Assembly (NCBI RefSeq): GCF_020991085.1
Contig: NZ_CP087719.1
Location: forward strand, 1 to 64,000
Direction of reading: 5' to 3'
From: Roseomonas sp. OT10
GTDB lineage: Bacteria > Pseudomonadota > Alphaproteobacteria > Acetobacterales > Acetobacteraceae
DNA length: 64,000 nt
Shown here: positions 35,225-43,690 of the stretch, one piece after another
Layout of the letters: each line of letters begins with the position of its first letter
Position numbering within the stretch: the first letter of the stretch is position 1
Position numbers and translations under genes: made by a program
The notes under the pieces: model-generated
The model's database searches: none
The model's input: only the letters and a program-made list of their open reading frames with translations
What the model was told of the DNA's origin: nothing

Positions 35225-35797
35225 ATGACAACTCAAGTGACAGACGTTCTGGACGCCGTGCAGTCTTTCGTGGCTAAGGGCTATGACCGAGAGTACCGTG
35301 TGAAGGACGGCGCTCTCGTCGATCTCGAGCTCGGATCGACCCTCGACGCATGCAGCATCCGTGTCGATGCCGCGGTACGCCTCGAAAGCGGCGATGGAGC
35401 CGAAGACGCATCGAACATCTACGCCATCACCGACCCGGCGACCGAGCACAAAGGTCTGCTGATCGATGCCTTCGATGTGTTCGACGAGATATGCCACCGC
35501 GACCTGTCCGAACGGCTTCTTGAGCATCGTGAAACATCTCCGGCCGGTGACGCGGACGTGCCGAGCAAGCATGGGCTGCGCAAGGTCTATAAAAGCGAGT
35601 TTGATCGCGACCCTGAGCGTTACGTTCTGCGGGAAGGCTTCCCAGACTTCCCGGCATGCCCGTTCGGGGGAGCCTTCAGCATCCTTGGCTTCGATACAGC
35701 AGAACAATCATACGTCTGGCTCGTGACGAGCATTATTCGGGATCCCCGGCTGATAAGGATTCCCTACCAGGGCGAAGACGTGATTCCCGACGAATGA
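35225..35797 (+). CDS. Unknown protein with PRPP-synthetase-annotated small domain
   Basis: A 190-residue soluble protein. The first 100 residues (VTDVLDAVQSFVAKGYDREY, then NIYAITDPATEHKGLLIDAFDVF) resemble a small conserved family often labelled phosphoribosylpyrophosphate synthetase-like, without PRPP-synthase catalytic motifs. The second half, including PACPFGGAFSILGFDTAEQS, is not recognised. The function is unknown. ATG 35225 was chosen since the upstream 18 codons are arginine-rich spacer. Confidence 0.6.
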   Translation: MTTQVTDVLDAVQSFVAKGYDREYRVKDGALVDLELGSTLDACSIRVDAAVRLESGDGAEDASNIYAITDPATEHKGLLIDAFDVFDEICHRDLSERLLEHRETSPAGDADVPSKHGLRKVYKSEFDRDPERYVLREGFPDFPACPFGGAFSILGFDTAEQSYVWLVTSIIRDPRLIRIPYQGEDVIPDE

Positions 35798-35878
35798 GGT
35801 CGGCGCAGCGTGCGGGAACAAATTGGACCCGAACGAAGGATGGGATTTCCCTTTCAGGTCAGCGATAACGAGGCAGAG

Positions 35879-36328
35879 ATGGACTGGAATAAGGACCACA
35901 TTCGCGAGACCATGCTGTCTCTTGAGACAGCGGCACTGAAAAGCGCTCGCGAGAAGTATCTGGATTACGTTTCCACCGCGCGCCTCGATCGCAGCGAGCC
36001 GATCGAGAACGACGAGCAGGCGCAAGCCGAGGTGGCGAGCGATTTCGCTGAGGCGCTCGATGACACTCTCGATGACTATGTTGATAAGCTCGACAAGCTT
36101 CGGACGATCGATTTTGGACCGAAGTCAGAAGTCTCGGAAGGCGCCGTCGTCAAGCTGTCCGGCAAGCACTTCGTCATTTCGGTCTCGACTGGCAGGTTCA
36201 TTTGTCATGGGCAGGAACTGATGGGCATCTCGACGATAGCCCCGATCTACGAGGCGATCGAAGGCGCGCGAGCCGGGGAAACGGTGCAGTTCAATGGCCG
36301 CGATTTGACCGTGGAGGCTGTTGCGTAG
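35879..36328 (+). CDS. GreA/GreB C-terminal-domain-like protein
   Basis: A 149-residue protein. The N-terminal 75 residues are helical and acidic (AEVASDFAEALDDTLDDYVD). The C-terminal 65 match a GreA/GreB C-terminal FKBP-like fold: GAVVKLSGKHFVISVSTGRF, then YEAIEGARAGETVQFNGRDL. This family includes Rnk-like factors that bind RNA polymerase. The coiled-coil finger of true GreA is missing. ATG 35879 was preferred over upstream GTG 35810. A role in transcription under stress is inference. Confidence 0.65.
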   Translation: MDWNKDHIRETMLSLETAALKSAREKYLDYVSTARLDRSEPIENDEQAQAEVASDFAEALDDTLDDYVDKLDKLRTIDFGPKSEVSEGAVVKLSGKHFVISVSTGRFICHGQELMGISTIAPIYEAIEGARAGETVQFNGRDLTVEAVA

Positions 36329-36434
36329 GCAAGGACCCGCGGTCCTCGGATCGTGAGTGCGGGCCATCGACGTTCGCAGCCTGACTGGACGACTGCTGGC
36401 CTCCCCATAGCTCCTTCTCGCAGATGATCGGCAC

Positions 36435-36731
36435 TTACGAGCCAAGCCACCCCAGACCTGCGTAGGCGAGCATTCCCAATACCATCGCCACGATGACCTG
36501 GTTCGTGGCGATCGCTGCACCCAGCGCGACACCGGCCGCGATCCAGGTTGGAGGTGGCTGACCGATCAACGACGAAGCGACCAAGCTGACCACGATCAGC
36601 CCAGGCAACTCGTCCAGAACCCAAGCCTGCCTGGAAACCCTAATTCGCTCACCGGCAATCAACCCGGCGACCCGGATCGCAAACGCAGCCACGACGAGCA
36701 AACCGACGACAGCCCAGTGCGAAGCGCTCAT
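36435..36731 (-). CDS. azlD: AzlD-family amino-acid export subunit
   Basis: A 98-residue membrane protein with four hydrophobic helices, typical of AzlD. Visible stretches are VVAAFAIRVAGLIAGERIRV and LDELPGLIVVSLVASSLIGQ. With AzlC it forms an exporter of branched-chain amino acids or related compounds. The start overlaps the azlC stop by 1 bp. Confidence 0.85.
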   Translation of the reverse strand: MSASHWAVVGLLVVAAFAIRVAGLIAGERIRVSRQAWVLDELPGLIVVSLVASSLIGQPPPTWIAAGVALGAAIATNQVIVAMVLGMLAYAGLGWLGS

Positions 36732-37465
36732 CAGGCTGCCGCCTCGATCCTGCGCTTCAAGGAGATCACCACCAAGCCGAAGAATGCGCCGACGATGATC
36801 CCGTAAGCTTTGGGCATGCCGAGCGAGATGACGGCCATGGTCGCTGCCGCGGCCATGGTCCATGGCAGGGCTTGGGAACGTCCCCGCCACAGACCTCGCG
36901 CCATTGCAATGAAGGCCGCCGTGAACGCGAAGCTCAGGCCAAAGCGTCCGAGATCGGGCAGCGCGGCGCCAAGCAAAGCCCCGAGCGTCGTGGAGGCTGT
37001 CCACATGGAGATATTCACCAGCCCTGAGCCTATGAGGAATGGTGCTCCGACATCGGGGGACTTTGCCCGCTCGGACATCGTCAAAGCCCAGTTCTCGTCG
37101 CCAGTAATGTGGATGGCGAAGAGCTTTTTCCTCAGCGACAAGCCGGCCAGCACCTCGGATAAAGAGGCGATGATGCCGACATAGCGCAGGTTCAGTGACG
37201 CACCGGCCAGAACCGCGCCCAACACGACACCTGTGGAAGCGAACTGCTCAACCGCGATGATCTGCGAAGAGCCCGCATGGGTAGAGGCGCTCATGATCGC
37301 GACGCCCCACCATGGGAAACCTACCTGTACGGCCAGGAAACCGAAGGCCAAGCCATACACGCTGGCCCCGAAGGCCAACGGGAGGATGGCGATCGCCCCC
37401 CGTTTAGCCTCGTATGCGTCTCTCGGGGCTGAAGCCTTCACGCCCTCATCCATGACGCGTTCCAC
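36731..37465 (-). CDS. azlC: AzlC-family amino-acid export subunit
   Basis: A 244-residue polytopic protein. AzlC hallmarks are AILPLAFGASVYGLAFGFLA, then SASTHAGSSQIIAVEQFASTG (about 59-79) and NLRYVGIIASLSEVLAG. It forms the large subunit of the AzlCD exporter. The in-frame M at residue 5 is an alternative start. The operon with azlD is compact. Confidence 0.9.
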   Translation of the reverse strand: MERVMDEGVKASAPRDAYEAKRGAIAILPLAFGASVYGLAFGFLAVQVGFPWWGVAIMSASTHAGSSQIIAVEQFASTGVVLGAVLAGASLNLRYVGIIASLSEVLAGLSLRKKLFAIHITGDENWALTMSERAKSPDVGAPFLIGSGLVNISMWTASTTLGALLGAALPDLGRFGLSFAFTAAFIAMARGLWRGRSQALPWTMAAAATMAVISLGMPKAYGIIVGAFFGLVVISLKRRIEAAA

Positions 37466-37529
37466 CTTGTTCTCAGCCAGGCTCCTCTAACAGCCGACTG
37501 GCAGTCCTTCGGTTATGGGCATCGTCGTC

Positions 37530-38801
37530 TCAGCGGCGCTGATCCGCCGGGGTTCGTATCATCGCGTCGAGCGACCCGGTTATCATCGCCGTGCTCGGGC
37601 AGCGTGTCGCTCTTGTCTTGACGGATCGGTCGGAGTGCCTACGCACACCGGCCAAGACCGCCAGGGCAGTCAGCAATGCCGCCGCGTAGAGGAACAGGCC
37701 GCCAGGACCGAGGAGGTCCATCACCAGGCCTCCGATGAGCGGCCCGGCGGCGGTTCCGATCCCGTTGAGTAGGAGAAGTCCGCGAGCGGTGCCCAGCAGC
37801 CGACCCGGAGGAAGGTCGTCGTTCGCAACGGCAAGGCATAGCGAATAGATGGGAATACCGAAGCCGCCGAACAGCGCGCCCGCCGCAAGTAGCACAGGCA
37901 GAGGCGCGTCCGCAGCCAGCGCTACGCCGATCGCGGCCGCCGCGGAAGCCAGGGCGGCGCCGGCAATGACGAGTGTCCGCGACACGCGGTCCGATAGCCA
38001 TCCCAATGGCCACTGCAGCACGAGCGTTCCACCAAGGACCGCAGCCATGAACGAAGAAATGCCGCCCACATCGAGGCCAATCCTCTGCGCAAAATTGGGC
38101 CCTAGTCCCCAGAAGCCGCCGATGGCCAGACCGGCTAGGAAAACGCCGACCGACGGAAGGGGCGAAATTGCAACGAGATCGCGAAAGGCGACGGGCTCCT
38201 GTTGAACCTCGGCCGGGGGATGACTGGGCAGTAGCGTGACGGGGACGACGGCCGCAGATATCAGCAGCGAGACGAACAGGAACAGCGTCACGTCTGCGGG
38301 TGGAGCGATGTTGAGAAGCGCTTGACCAAGGGCCCATGAACCCATCGAAACAACGCCGAAAATCGACAAAAGCTGACCGCGCGTGGATTGAATCGCGTGA
38401 GCGTTGAGCCAGCTCTCAGTCGCCAGGATCATGCCTGCATAGGCGAAACCGGTCACAAGGCGAAGCGGCATCCATACGTTCGCCTCCACGAATGCGACAT
38501 GAAGAAGAGCCGTCATCGAGGCGATCGCGGCGAAGCCAGCGAAAGTCCTCACATGACCGACGGACACGATCATCCTGGGCAGCGTGAGAGCGCCAATGGT
38601 GAAGCCCGCAAAGTATAGGGACATCATCGCGCTGATCGTTTGAGCGGAAAAGCCTTCCTCACCAGCCCTCACGATCAGAAGGGTACCCAATAGACCATTG
38701 CCCAAGAGCAAGGTGGCGACACTCAACAACAGCGCTGCGACCGGCGCCAGAACGAGCCCCCGCGCGCAGGCCGCCTTCACGCTATCCATCGCCTGACTCA
38801 T
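37530..38801 (-). CDS. MFS transporter (YcaD-like)
   Basis: A 423-residue major facilitator with 12 predicted helices. The loop after helix 2 (GALTLPRMIVSVGHVRTFAG) and helix-4 region ATESWLNAHAIQSTRGQLLS match the YcaD/CynX-like group. The second half has QWPLGWLSDRVSRTLVI. The substrate is unknown. ATG 38801 overlaps the DM13 gene stop by 4 bp, so it is the third gene of a minus-strand operon with DM13 and a thioredoxin-like protein. Confidence 0.88.
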   Translation of the reverse strand: MSQAMDSVKAACARGLVLAPVAALLLSVATLLLGNGLLGTLLIVRAGEEGFSAQTISAMMSLYFAGFTIGALTLPRMIVSVGHVRTFAGFAAIASMTALLHVAFVEANVWMPLRLVTGFAYAGMILATESWLNAHAIQSTRGQLLSIFGVVSMGSWALGQALLNIAPPADVTLFLFVSLLISAAVVPVTLLPSHPPAEVQQEPVAFRDLVAISPLPSVGVFLAGLAIGGFWGLGPNFAQRIGLDVGGISSFMAAVLGGTLVLQWPLGWLSDRVSRTLVIAGAALASAAAAIGVALAADAPLPVLLAAGALFGGFGIPIYSLCLAVANDDLPPGRLLGTARGLLLLNGIGTAAGPLIGGLVMDLLGPGGLFLYAAALLTALAVLAGVRRHSDRSVKTRATRCPSTAMITGSLDAMIRTPADQRR

Positions 38802-39289
38802 TTCCGAGCCTGGCGCGGCGGCTGATACGCCGCAGAACTGATGAACTGATCGAAGGCTTCGCACCAGATGACAACGGCACTGTAGTCGCGAACGTCGATG
38901 TCGGCGGGCACCTCCATAATGAAGCCGTTGAAGGCCCTCACATCGCCGACCCGAACGGACGCGGCCTTGATCGCGAGGAACGCTTCCTCGGTCTCTACGA
39001 AGTGCGGGGCGAGATAAAGCTTGTAGTCCGGCCCGGGAGAGAGACGGCCAATGTGCGCGATCCGGTGAGGCAGGATCTGCACTTCGCCTTCACCCCAGTG
39101 CAGCAGGTCGCTGCCGGCTAGATCACGAGAAAGCTTTCCCGAATAGAGCGCCTCAGGCGTCGAACTCCTCAACGCAGCTTCAGTGGGCGACGCCGGCGCG
39201 GTGAGGATAGGCAGCGTGTAGATGCCGGCAGCAAAGCCTGTGATGCCAACGACGAAGTGGGTGCAGGCTAGAATGAGCCACCGTGGCAT
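38798..39289 (-). CDS. DM13-domain secreted or membrane-anchored protein
   Basis: A 163-residue protein. An N-terminal hydrophobic segment (ACTHFVVGITGFAAGIYTLP) anchors or exports it. The DM13 domain covers about 50-155: HWGEGEVQILPHRIAHIGRL, GPDYKLYLAPHF and DYSAVVIWCEAFDQFISSAA. DM13 domains hold a conserved cysteine thought to work in redox or electron-transfer reactions. Here that cysteine is in VIWCEAF. It starts 3 bp after the thioredoxin-like gene. Confidence 0.85.
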   Translation of the reverse strand: MPRWLILACTHFVVGITGFAAGIYTLPILTAPASPTEAALRSSTPEALYSGKLSRDLAGSDLLHWGEGEVQILPHRIAHIGRLSPGPDYKLYLAPHFVETEEAFLAIKAASVRVGDVRAFNGFIMEVPADIDVRDYSAVVIWCEAFDQFISSAAYQPPRQARK

Positions 39290-39292
39290 GTT

Positions 39293-39766
39293 TCACGAGC
39301 TCTCCAAATTTGCCACCAAACGATCCGCGTCCAGGTGGAAATCCGAAAAGACGACGCAACCGTCGGCGTTGATGACCGTGAACCACGGCGTTCCCCGTGT
39401 CCGGTAATCCTCCATGAACGTTGGAAACGCAGCACCAGGCGGCGGTTCGTCGTGCCCGAAAGCGACGGGGAGACGGTACTCCACCTGATTGGTGCGCAAC
39501 TTGTCGAATGTATTTTCGTGCGCGCCTTCGAAGACCGTCTGGATCACTGCGAATCCGACGCCTCTGGACTCCAGCGCACCATGCAATTTCTGCAGTGTAG
39601 GAAACCCATGCAGATGGCAGCCCCTGCACCAATGCTGAAACGCGAAAAGGACCTTCGGCCCTACGCCAAGATCCGATAGCTTGATCGGCGCCTTAAGGTC
39701 GCTTCCATCCACGCCGATCCACCGATGAATGCGAAGCTCTGGCGCTTGACGATCGGCCGCGCTCAT
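39293..39766 (-). CDS. Thioredoxin-fold (TlpA/redoxin-like) protein
   Basis: A 157-residue thioredoxin-fold protein without an obvious signal peptide. The active site is FQHWCRGCHLHGFPTLQKLH, with Cys47 and Cys50. The cis-proline region is in TRGTPWFTVINADGCVV. The WCRGC motif differs from WCGPC of thioredoxins, so the redox potential may differ. It heads an operon with the DM13 and MFS genes. Confidence 0.85.
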   Translation of the reverse strand: MSAADRQAPELRIHRWIGVDGSDLKAPIKLSDLGVGPKVLFAFQHWCRGCHLHGFPTLQKLHGALESRGVGFAVIQTVFEGAHENTFDKLRTNQVEYRLPVAFGHDEPPPGAAFPTFMEDYRTRGTPWFTVINADGCVVFSDFHLDADRLVANLESS

Positions 39767-40000
39767 CCCTCTCTCCGAACACGAAGCATGTGCCCGACGT
39801 GCAGCGAAAACTCGCGAGCGCAGGGGAACTGCTATACTTCACCGCCCCACGGCCCGAGCGTCGAATAGTCGATAAGACCAGAATCCTGTCTAGACTATAC
39901 CCGACGAGGCCACGAGTTTACGTGGATGACTATGAATTCCAACGCCGGTCTTTTCCAATAGCGGCGTGACATAGTTTCTATGTCCTAGGCGGGAGCAAAT
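39767..40000. other. Intergenic region with a perfect 7-bp palindrome
   Basis: This 234-bp A+T-richer stretch lies upstream of the thioredoxin-DM13-MFS operon and downstream of nadE. A perfect palindrome GACATAG-TTT-CTATGTC sits at 39968-39984. On the minus strand around 39898-39873 there is a loose resemblance to the 29-bp element (TATAGTCTAGACAGG, then ATTCTGG). It probably holds the operon promoter and the nadE terminator. No gene was found. Confidence 0.5.
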
Positions 40001-40882
40001 TTAGCGTCCGTTCGACCCTTGCGGCGCCAGAAGCTGCACGTTGGAGGCCACAGGCAGCGCGCGCTTATGCGCGGTGGCTCGATACGCTCTTTGGATCGTC
40101 TCGACCGCCGCCTGGGCCACACCCCTTCCTTCGAGGTAATCGTCTATCTCATCATAGGTCACGCCGTAGGCGTCTTCGTCGGGGTGTAACGGCATCGCGT
40201 CATCCAAATCTGCCGTGGGAACCTTACTGATCAGTTCCGCCGGGGCGCCCAGATGAGACGCGATCGCGCGAACGCGCCGCTTATTGAGACCGGCGAGAGG
40301 GAGAACATCGGCCGCGCCATCGCCGAACTTTGTGAAGAAACCCATCACCGCTTCGGCTGCATGGTCCGTGCCAATCACAAGGCCGCCCAGGGTCCCCGCG
40401 AGAGCAAACTGGGCGACCATCCGTTGGCGTGCCTTGATGTTCCCGAGCACCGTACTGCGCAGGCCGGGGTCGGCGGACTCGTAATCGGAGCCTGTCATCC
40501 CGCTCCACAGCGCGTCGGTCGCGGGCTTTATATTGATCACGGCAACGCGGTCGGGCCTGATGGCTGACAAGGCAAGCTGAGCATCGCGCTCGTCCATCTG
40601 TTCGCCATAGGGCAGCCGCACCGCTACAAACTCGCATTCGTACCCGATCTGACGCAGATCCTTCACGGCCGATTGCGCGATTAGGCCCGCCGTCAGGGAA
40701 TCGACGCCGCCGCTGATTCCAAGCACATACGCTCGCTGCCCCGACGACCTAAGATAGTCGCGGAGGAAGGCGGCGCGTTCTGCCGCCTCGCGTCGGGCAT
40801 CGAACGACGCCGAAACGCCGAGCGCTGCGATAATCTCGTCTTGGATGGGAATGACGACCTCCTGGGCACGCCGCAGTCGCAT
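40001..40882 (-). CDS. nadE: Ammonia-dependent NAD+ synthetase
   Basis: A 293-residue NadE. The PP-loop reads VLGISGGVDSLTAGLIAQSA, with GTDHAAEAVMGFFTKFGDGA and KVPTADLDDAMPLHPDEDAYG (about 237-257) completing the active site. It amidates deamido-NAD to NAD+. The start MRLRRAQEVVIPIQDEIIAAL (first residues only) at 40882 fits the E. coli-type length; the open frame extends 50 residues upstream but those do not match. A 29-bp element lies 71 bp upstream. Confidence 0.94.
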   Translation of the reverse strand: MRLRRAQEVVIPIQDEIIAALGVSASFDARREAAERAAFLRDYLRSSGQRAYVLGISGGVDSLTAGLIAQSAVKDLRQIGYECEFVAVRLPYGEQMDERDAQLALSAIRPDRVAVINIKPATDALWSGMTGSDYESADPGLRSTVLGNIKARQRMVAQFALAGTLGGLVIGTDHAAEAVMGFFTKFGDGAADVLPLAGLNKRRVRAIASHLGAPAELISKVPTADLDDAMPLHPDEDAYGVTYDEIDDYLEGRGVAQAAVETIQRAYRATAHKRALPVASNVQLLAPQGSNGR

Positions 40883-40952
40883 GCTGGCGACCTCACCTCG
40901 CGAAGCTTCTCTGTCCCACGAGCCATAACGCTCACGCAACACCGATTCAAAG

Positions 40953-40981
40953 CTATCGAAACTATAGCGACAGGGCATTGG
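40953..40981 (+). promoter_or_regulatory. 29-bp conserved promoter element, copy 2 (nadE / molybdoenzyme)
   Basis: CTATCGAAACTATA, then GCG, ACAG, GGC and ATTGG, the same order and spacing as at 32216 and 50638. It lies in the 302-bp divergent spacer 40883-41184. Downstream on the plus strand, TATAGTCGAGGCG resembles ATAGTCGAGGCG after copy 1, so the similarity continues past the 29 bp. Which divergent gene it serves is not settled; orientation favours the plus-strand gene at 41185. No gene lies in the spacer. Confidence 0.7.
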
Positions 40982-41184
40982 GAAAGCAGTCTGATATAAA
41001 GCTATAGTCGAGGCGGGATTATCGCGAGTCATAGTGATGAATTGCGTGTCTCTACTGATTTAACACCCGGTTGTCTGAACATCAGCTTTGCGATCCGCTC
41101 GATATCTTTCCTTTGCGAGGGTCATCTACGCATTAGCCTGAGATGAAGTCGGTCGGTCCGTCGTGACGAGCAAGGGGGTTCGGC

Positions 41185-41790
41185 ATGGTCACCAGAGGTT
41201 TCACCGGCCGCGGTTCAGGCGGCGACCACGAGGGCCGTATTCCGCCAGGTCAACATCTCGTGGAGAACTTTCCCGTTCTTACCGCTGGGCCAACGCCTCG
41301 TATCGAGACGTCCGACTGGAAGTTCACGGTCAAGATCGGTCCGAGACCCGTGAAGGTCTGGAGTTGGAGTGAATTCAACGCCCTTCCAAAGACCAAAGTG
41401 ACCAAAGACATTCACTGCGTCACGTCCTGGTCCAAGCTCGACACGAAGTGGGAAGGCGTGCTGATCGAGGACATCCTCGCTGACGCTGAAGTTAAACAGC
41501 CAACAGACTTCGTTCTCGCGCACTGCTACGATGGCTATTCGACGAATGTTCCGCTCGCGGACATGTTGTCCGGCAAAGCTATGGTCGCGCTGAGCTACGC
41601 GGGCCAGCCGCTTCCCCGCGACCATGGCGGACCGGCGCGCCTTCTTGTTCCGCATCTCTACTTCTGGAAGTCCGCCAAGTGGGTGAATGCGCTGCAGTTC
41701 ACCACTCGCGACGAGGCCGGGTTCTGGGAGTTGCGCGGTTATCACATCTACGGTGATCCGTGGCGCGAGCAACGGTACACCCATGACTGA
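41185..41790 (+). CDS. Sulfite-oxidase-like molybdopterin oxidoreductase, cytosolic
   Basis: A 201-residue protein with the sulfite oxidase/YedY molybdopterin fold. The Mo-ligating cysteine is in DIHCVTSWSKLDTKWEGVLI. DFVLAHCYDGYSTNVPLADM and HGGPARLLVPHLYFWKSAKW follow. There is no Tat signal, unlike MsrP/YedY. Its stop overlaps a flavin reductase gene by 8 bp. The pair may reduce or oxidise a sulfur compound in the cytosol; sulfite oxidation or methionine sulfoxide reduction are both possible. Confidence 0.87.
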   Translation: MVTRGFTGRGSGGDHEGRIPPGQHLVENFPVLTAGPTPRIETSDWKFTVKIGPRPVKVWSWSEFNALPKTKVTKDIHCVTSWSKLDTKWEGVLIEDILADAEVKQPTDFVLAHCYDGYSTNVPLADMLSGKAMVALSYAGQPLPRDHGGPARLLVPHLYFWKSAKWVNALQFTTRDEAGFWELRGYHIYGDPWREQRYTHD

Positions 41791-42529
41791 GTTCGATGCG
41801 CAACCCGCGTCGTGGCAGTCAGGCGTGATCGACGAAATCGTCCAACAGACACCGAGTATCAAGAGCTTTTTCCTGCGGTTGCAGGAACCATTCGTCCATA
41901 CAGCAGGCCAGCACGTCGACGTCCGGCTGACCGCCCCAGACGGCTATCAGGCGATGCGCAGTTATTCGATCGCATCGTCGGCGGGCTCTTCACCGATCCT
42001 GGAACTCGCCATCGAGCGCCTGCCGAATGGCGAAGTTTCGCCATTCTTCCACGACGTCGCCGCAGCCGGCGACGAGATCGAACTCAGGGGACCGCTTGGA
42101 GGCCACTTTCTTTGGCCCGAGCCTACCGACAAGCCGGTGCTGCTGATCGGCGCAGGTTCAGGCGTGGTGCCGCTGATGGCGATGATCCGGCAGCGTCGGG
42201 CATCGGCACAGGCCGTTCCAGTCGCTCTGCTCTTGTCGGCGCGAACCGCTGAGGACGTGCTCTTCTCCAGCGAACTCCACTTAATCGAGATGAGCGATCC
42301 CACGTTCATCTTGACGCTCGCGATTACGCGAGAAGCGCCAAAGCGCGCCTCGGACTATGGCCGACGGATCGACGATGGGATGGTCCAGGCGACAATCGCA
42401 CGTCTCGGTCGCGACCCGGGCCACGTGTTCGTTTGCGGGTCGAACGGTTTCGTCAACATCGCGACGGACAGCGCATTGTCGGCAGGGCTGGGCGTCTCGA
42501 TCATCAAGACCGAGCGCTACGGTGGGTAG
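41783..42529 (+). CDS. Ferredoxin-NADP reductase-like flavoprotein
   Basis: A 248-residue FAD/NAD(P)-binding reductase. FAD motif MRSYSIASSAG, nucleotide motif LLIGAGSGVVPLMAMIRQRR and the terminal VFVCGSNGFVNIATDSALSA match the ferredoxin reductase family. No 2Fe-2S domain is attached. It overlaps the molybdoenzyme gene by 8 bp and is probably its electron donor or acceptor. Confidence 0.9.
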   Translation: MTEFDAQPASWQSGVIDEIVQQTPSIKSFFLRLQEPFVHTAGQHVDVRLTAPDGYQAMRSYSIASSAGSSPILELAIERLPNGEVSPFFHDVAAAGDEIELRGPLGGHFLWPEPTDKPVLLIGAGSGVVPLMAMIRQRRASAQAVPVALLLSARTAEDVLFSSELHLIEMSDPTFILTLAITREAPKRASDYGRRIDDGMVQATIARLGRDPGHVFVCGSNGFVNIATDSALSAGLGVSIIKTERYGG

Positions 42530-42601
42530 GGGCGGCCAGATGATCGCATCCCATCACGCGGGAGCGCCCAGCTCAAGCTCTGTCCGGGAAAGGCTTCGCC
42601 C

Positions 42602-43615
42602 ATGACCATCATGGCCCGTCAATTTCACCTTAAAAGTCGTCCCGAAGGGCTACCGCAGGCCAACAACTTCGAACTCGTCGAGCAGGATCTCCCCGCGCCA
42701 GAGCGAGGACAACTGCTCGTCGCCAACCGGTGGCTCTCCGTTGACCCTTACATGCGCGGCCGCATGACCGGTCGAGAAAGCTATATGCCGCCCTTCCAAG
42801 TTGGCGAGCCTCTCGATGGCGCCGCGATCGGCGTCATAGTCGAAAGCAAGGATGAACGGTTCAGCCCTGGCGAGGTTGTGAGCCACTTTGCCGGCTGGCG
42901 CGACCGCGCGATCATCGACGCCGCGTCCGCTACTAGGATCGATACGACGATTCCAGAGCAGGCGTATCTGGGCCCGCTCGGTTTCCCAGGCTTCGCCGCC
43001 TACATCGGCATGCTCCAGATCGGAAAGCCGCGAGCTGGCGAAACTGTGTTCGTGTCAGCAGCAGCGGGTTCGGTCGGATCGCTCGCTGTCCAAATCGCAA
43101 AGATCAAGGAATGCCGAGTCGTTGCGTCTGCGGGCGGCGAGGACAAATTGCGTTGGCTGCGCGAGGAAGCAGGCGCTGATGCCACGATAAACTACAAGAA
43201 TACGGACGACATGGTCGCAGCACTTCGCGAAGCTGCGCCTAAGGGTGTCGACATCTATTTCGACAACGTCGGTGGCACGCACCTGGAAGCCGCGCTTGAG
43301 GCGGCCAATGGCTTCGCACGCTTCGCTTTGTGCGGAATGATCGAGCAATACAACAGCGAGCCGGTCGGCCCCCGCAATATCTATGCGGTTATTGAGAAGA
43401 GCCTCCTGCTGCAAGGCTTCGTCACCATCCACAACATGTCGGTTTGGGAGGATTTCCAGCGCGACGTCACCCGGTGGATCGCCGATGGGAAGGTCAAATG
43501 GCAGGAGACGGTAGTTCACGGCCTCGAGAGAACCCCTTCGGCGTTCCTCGATCTGTTCGCCGGAAAAAACATCGGAAAAATGGTCATCGACCTCAGGGAT
43601 GGGGAGACGCCCTGA
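42602..43615 (+). CDS. NADP-dependent oxidoreductase, CurA/leukotriene-B4 reductase type
   Basis: A 337-residue zinc-free medium-chain reductase. It carries NRWLSVDPYMRGRMTG, then GPLGFPGFAAYIGMLQIGKP and the nucleotide loop AAAGSVGSLAVQIAKI. DIYFDNVGGTHLEAAL closes the cofactor domain. Members reduce double bonds of alpha,beta-unsaturated aldehydes and ketones, so a role in removing reactive electrophiles fits. The start at ATG 42602 follows the family N terminus. Confidence 0.92.
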   Translation: MTIMARQFHLKSRPEGLPQANNFELVEQDLPAPERGQLLVANRWLSVDPYMRGRMTGRESYMPPFQVGEPLDGAAIGVIVESKDERFSPGEVVSHFAGWRDRAIIDAASATRIDTTIPEQAYLGPLGFPGFAAYIGMLQIGKPRAGETVFVSAAAGSVGSLAVQIAKIKECRVVASAGGEDKLRWLREEAGADATINYKNTDDMVAALREAAPKGVDIYFDNVGGTHLEAALEAANGFARFALCGMIEQYNSEPVGPRNIYAVIEKSLLLQGFVTIHNMSVWEDFQRDVTRWIADGKVKWQETVVHGLERTPSAFLDLFAGKNIGKMVIDLRDGETP

Positions 43616-43690
43616 CGGCCGGCGCCTGCCGTCAGCGGACCGCACTACGCCACCTCGTCTAATTAGAATCTTTAGCTTTGGGAGATCACC

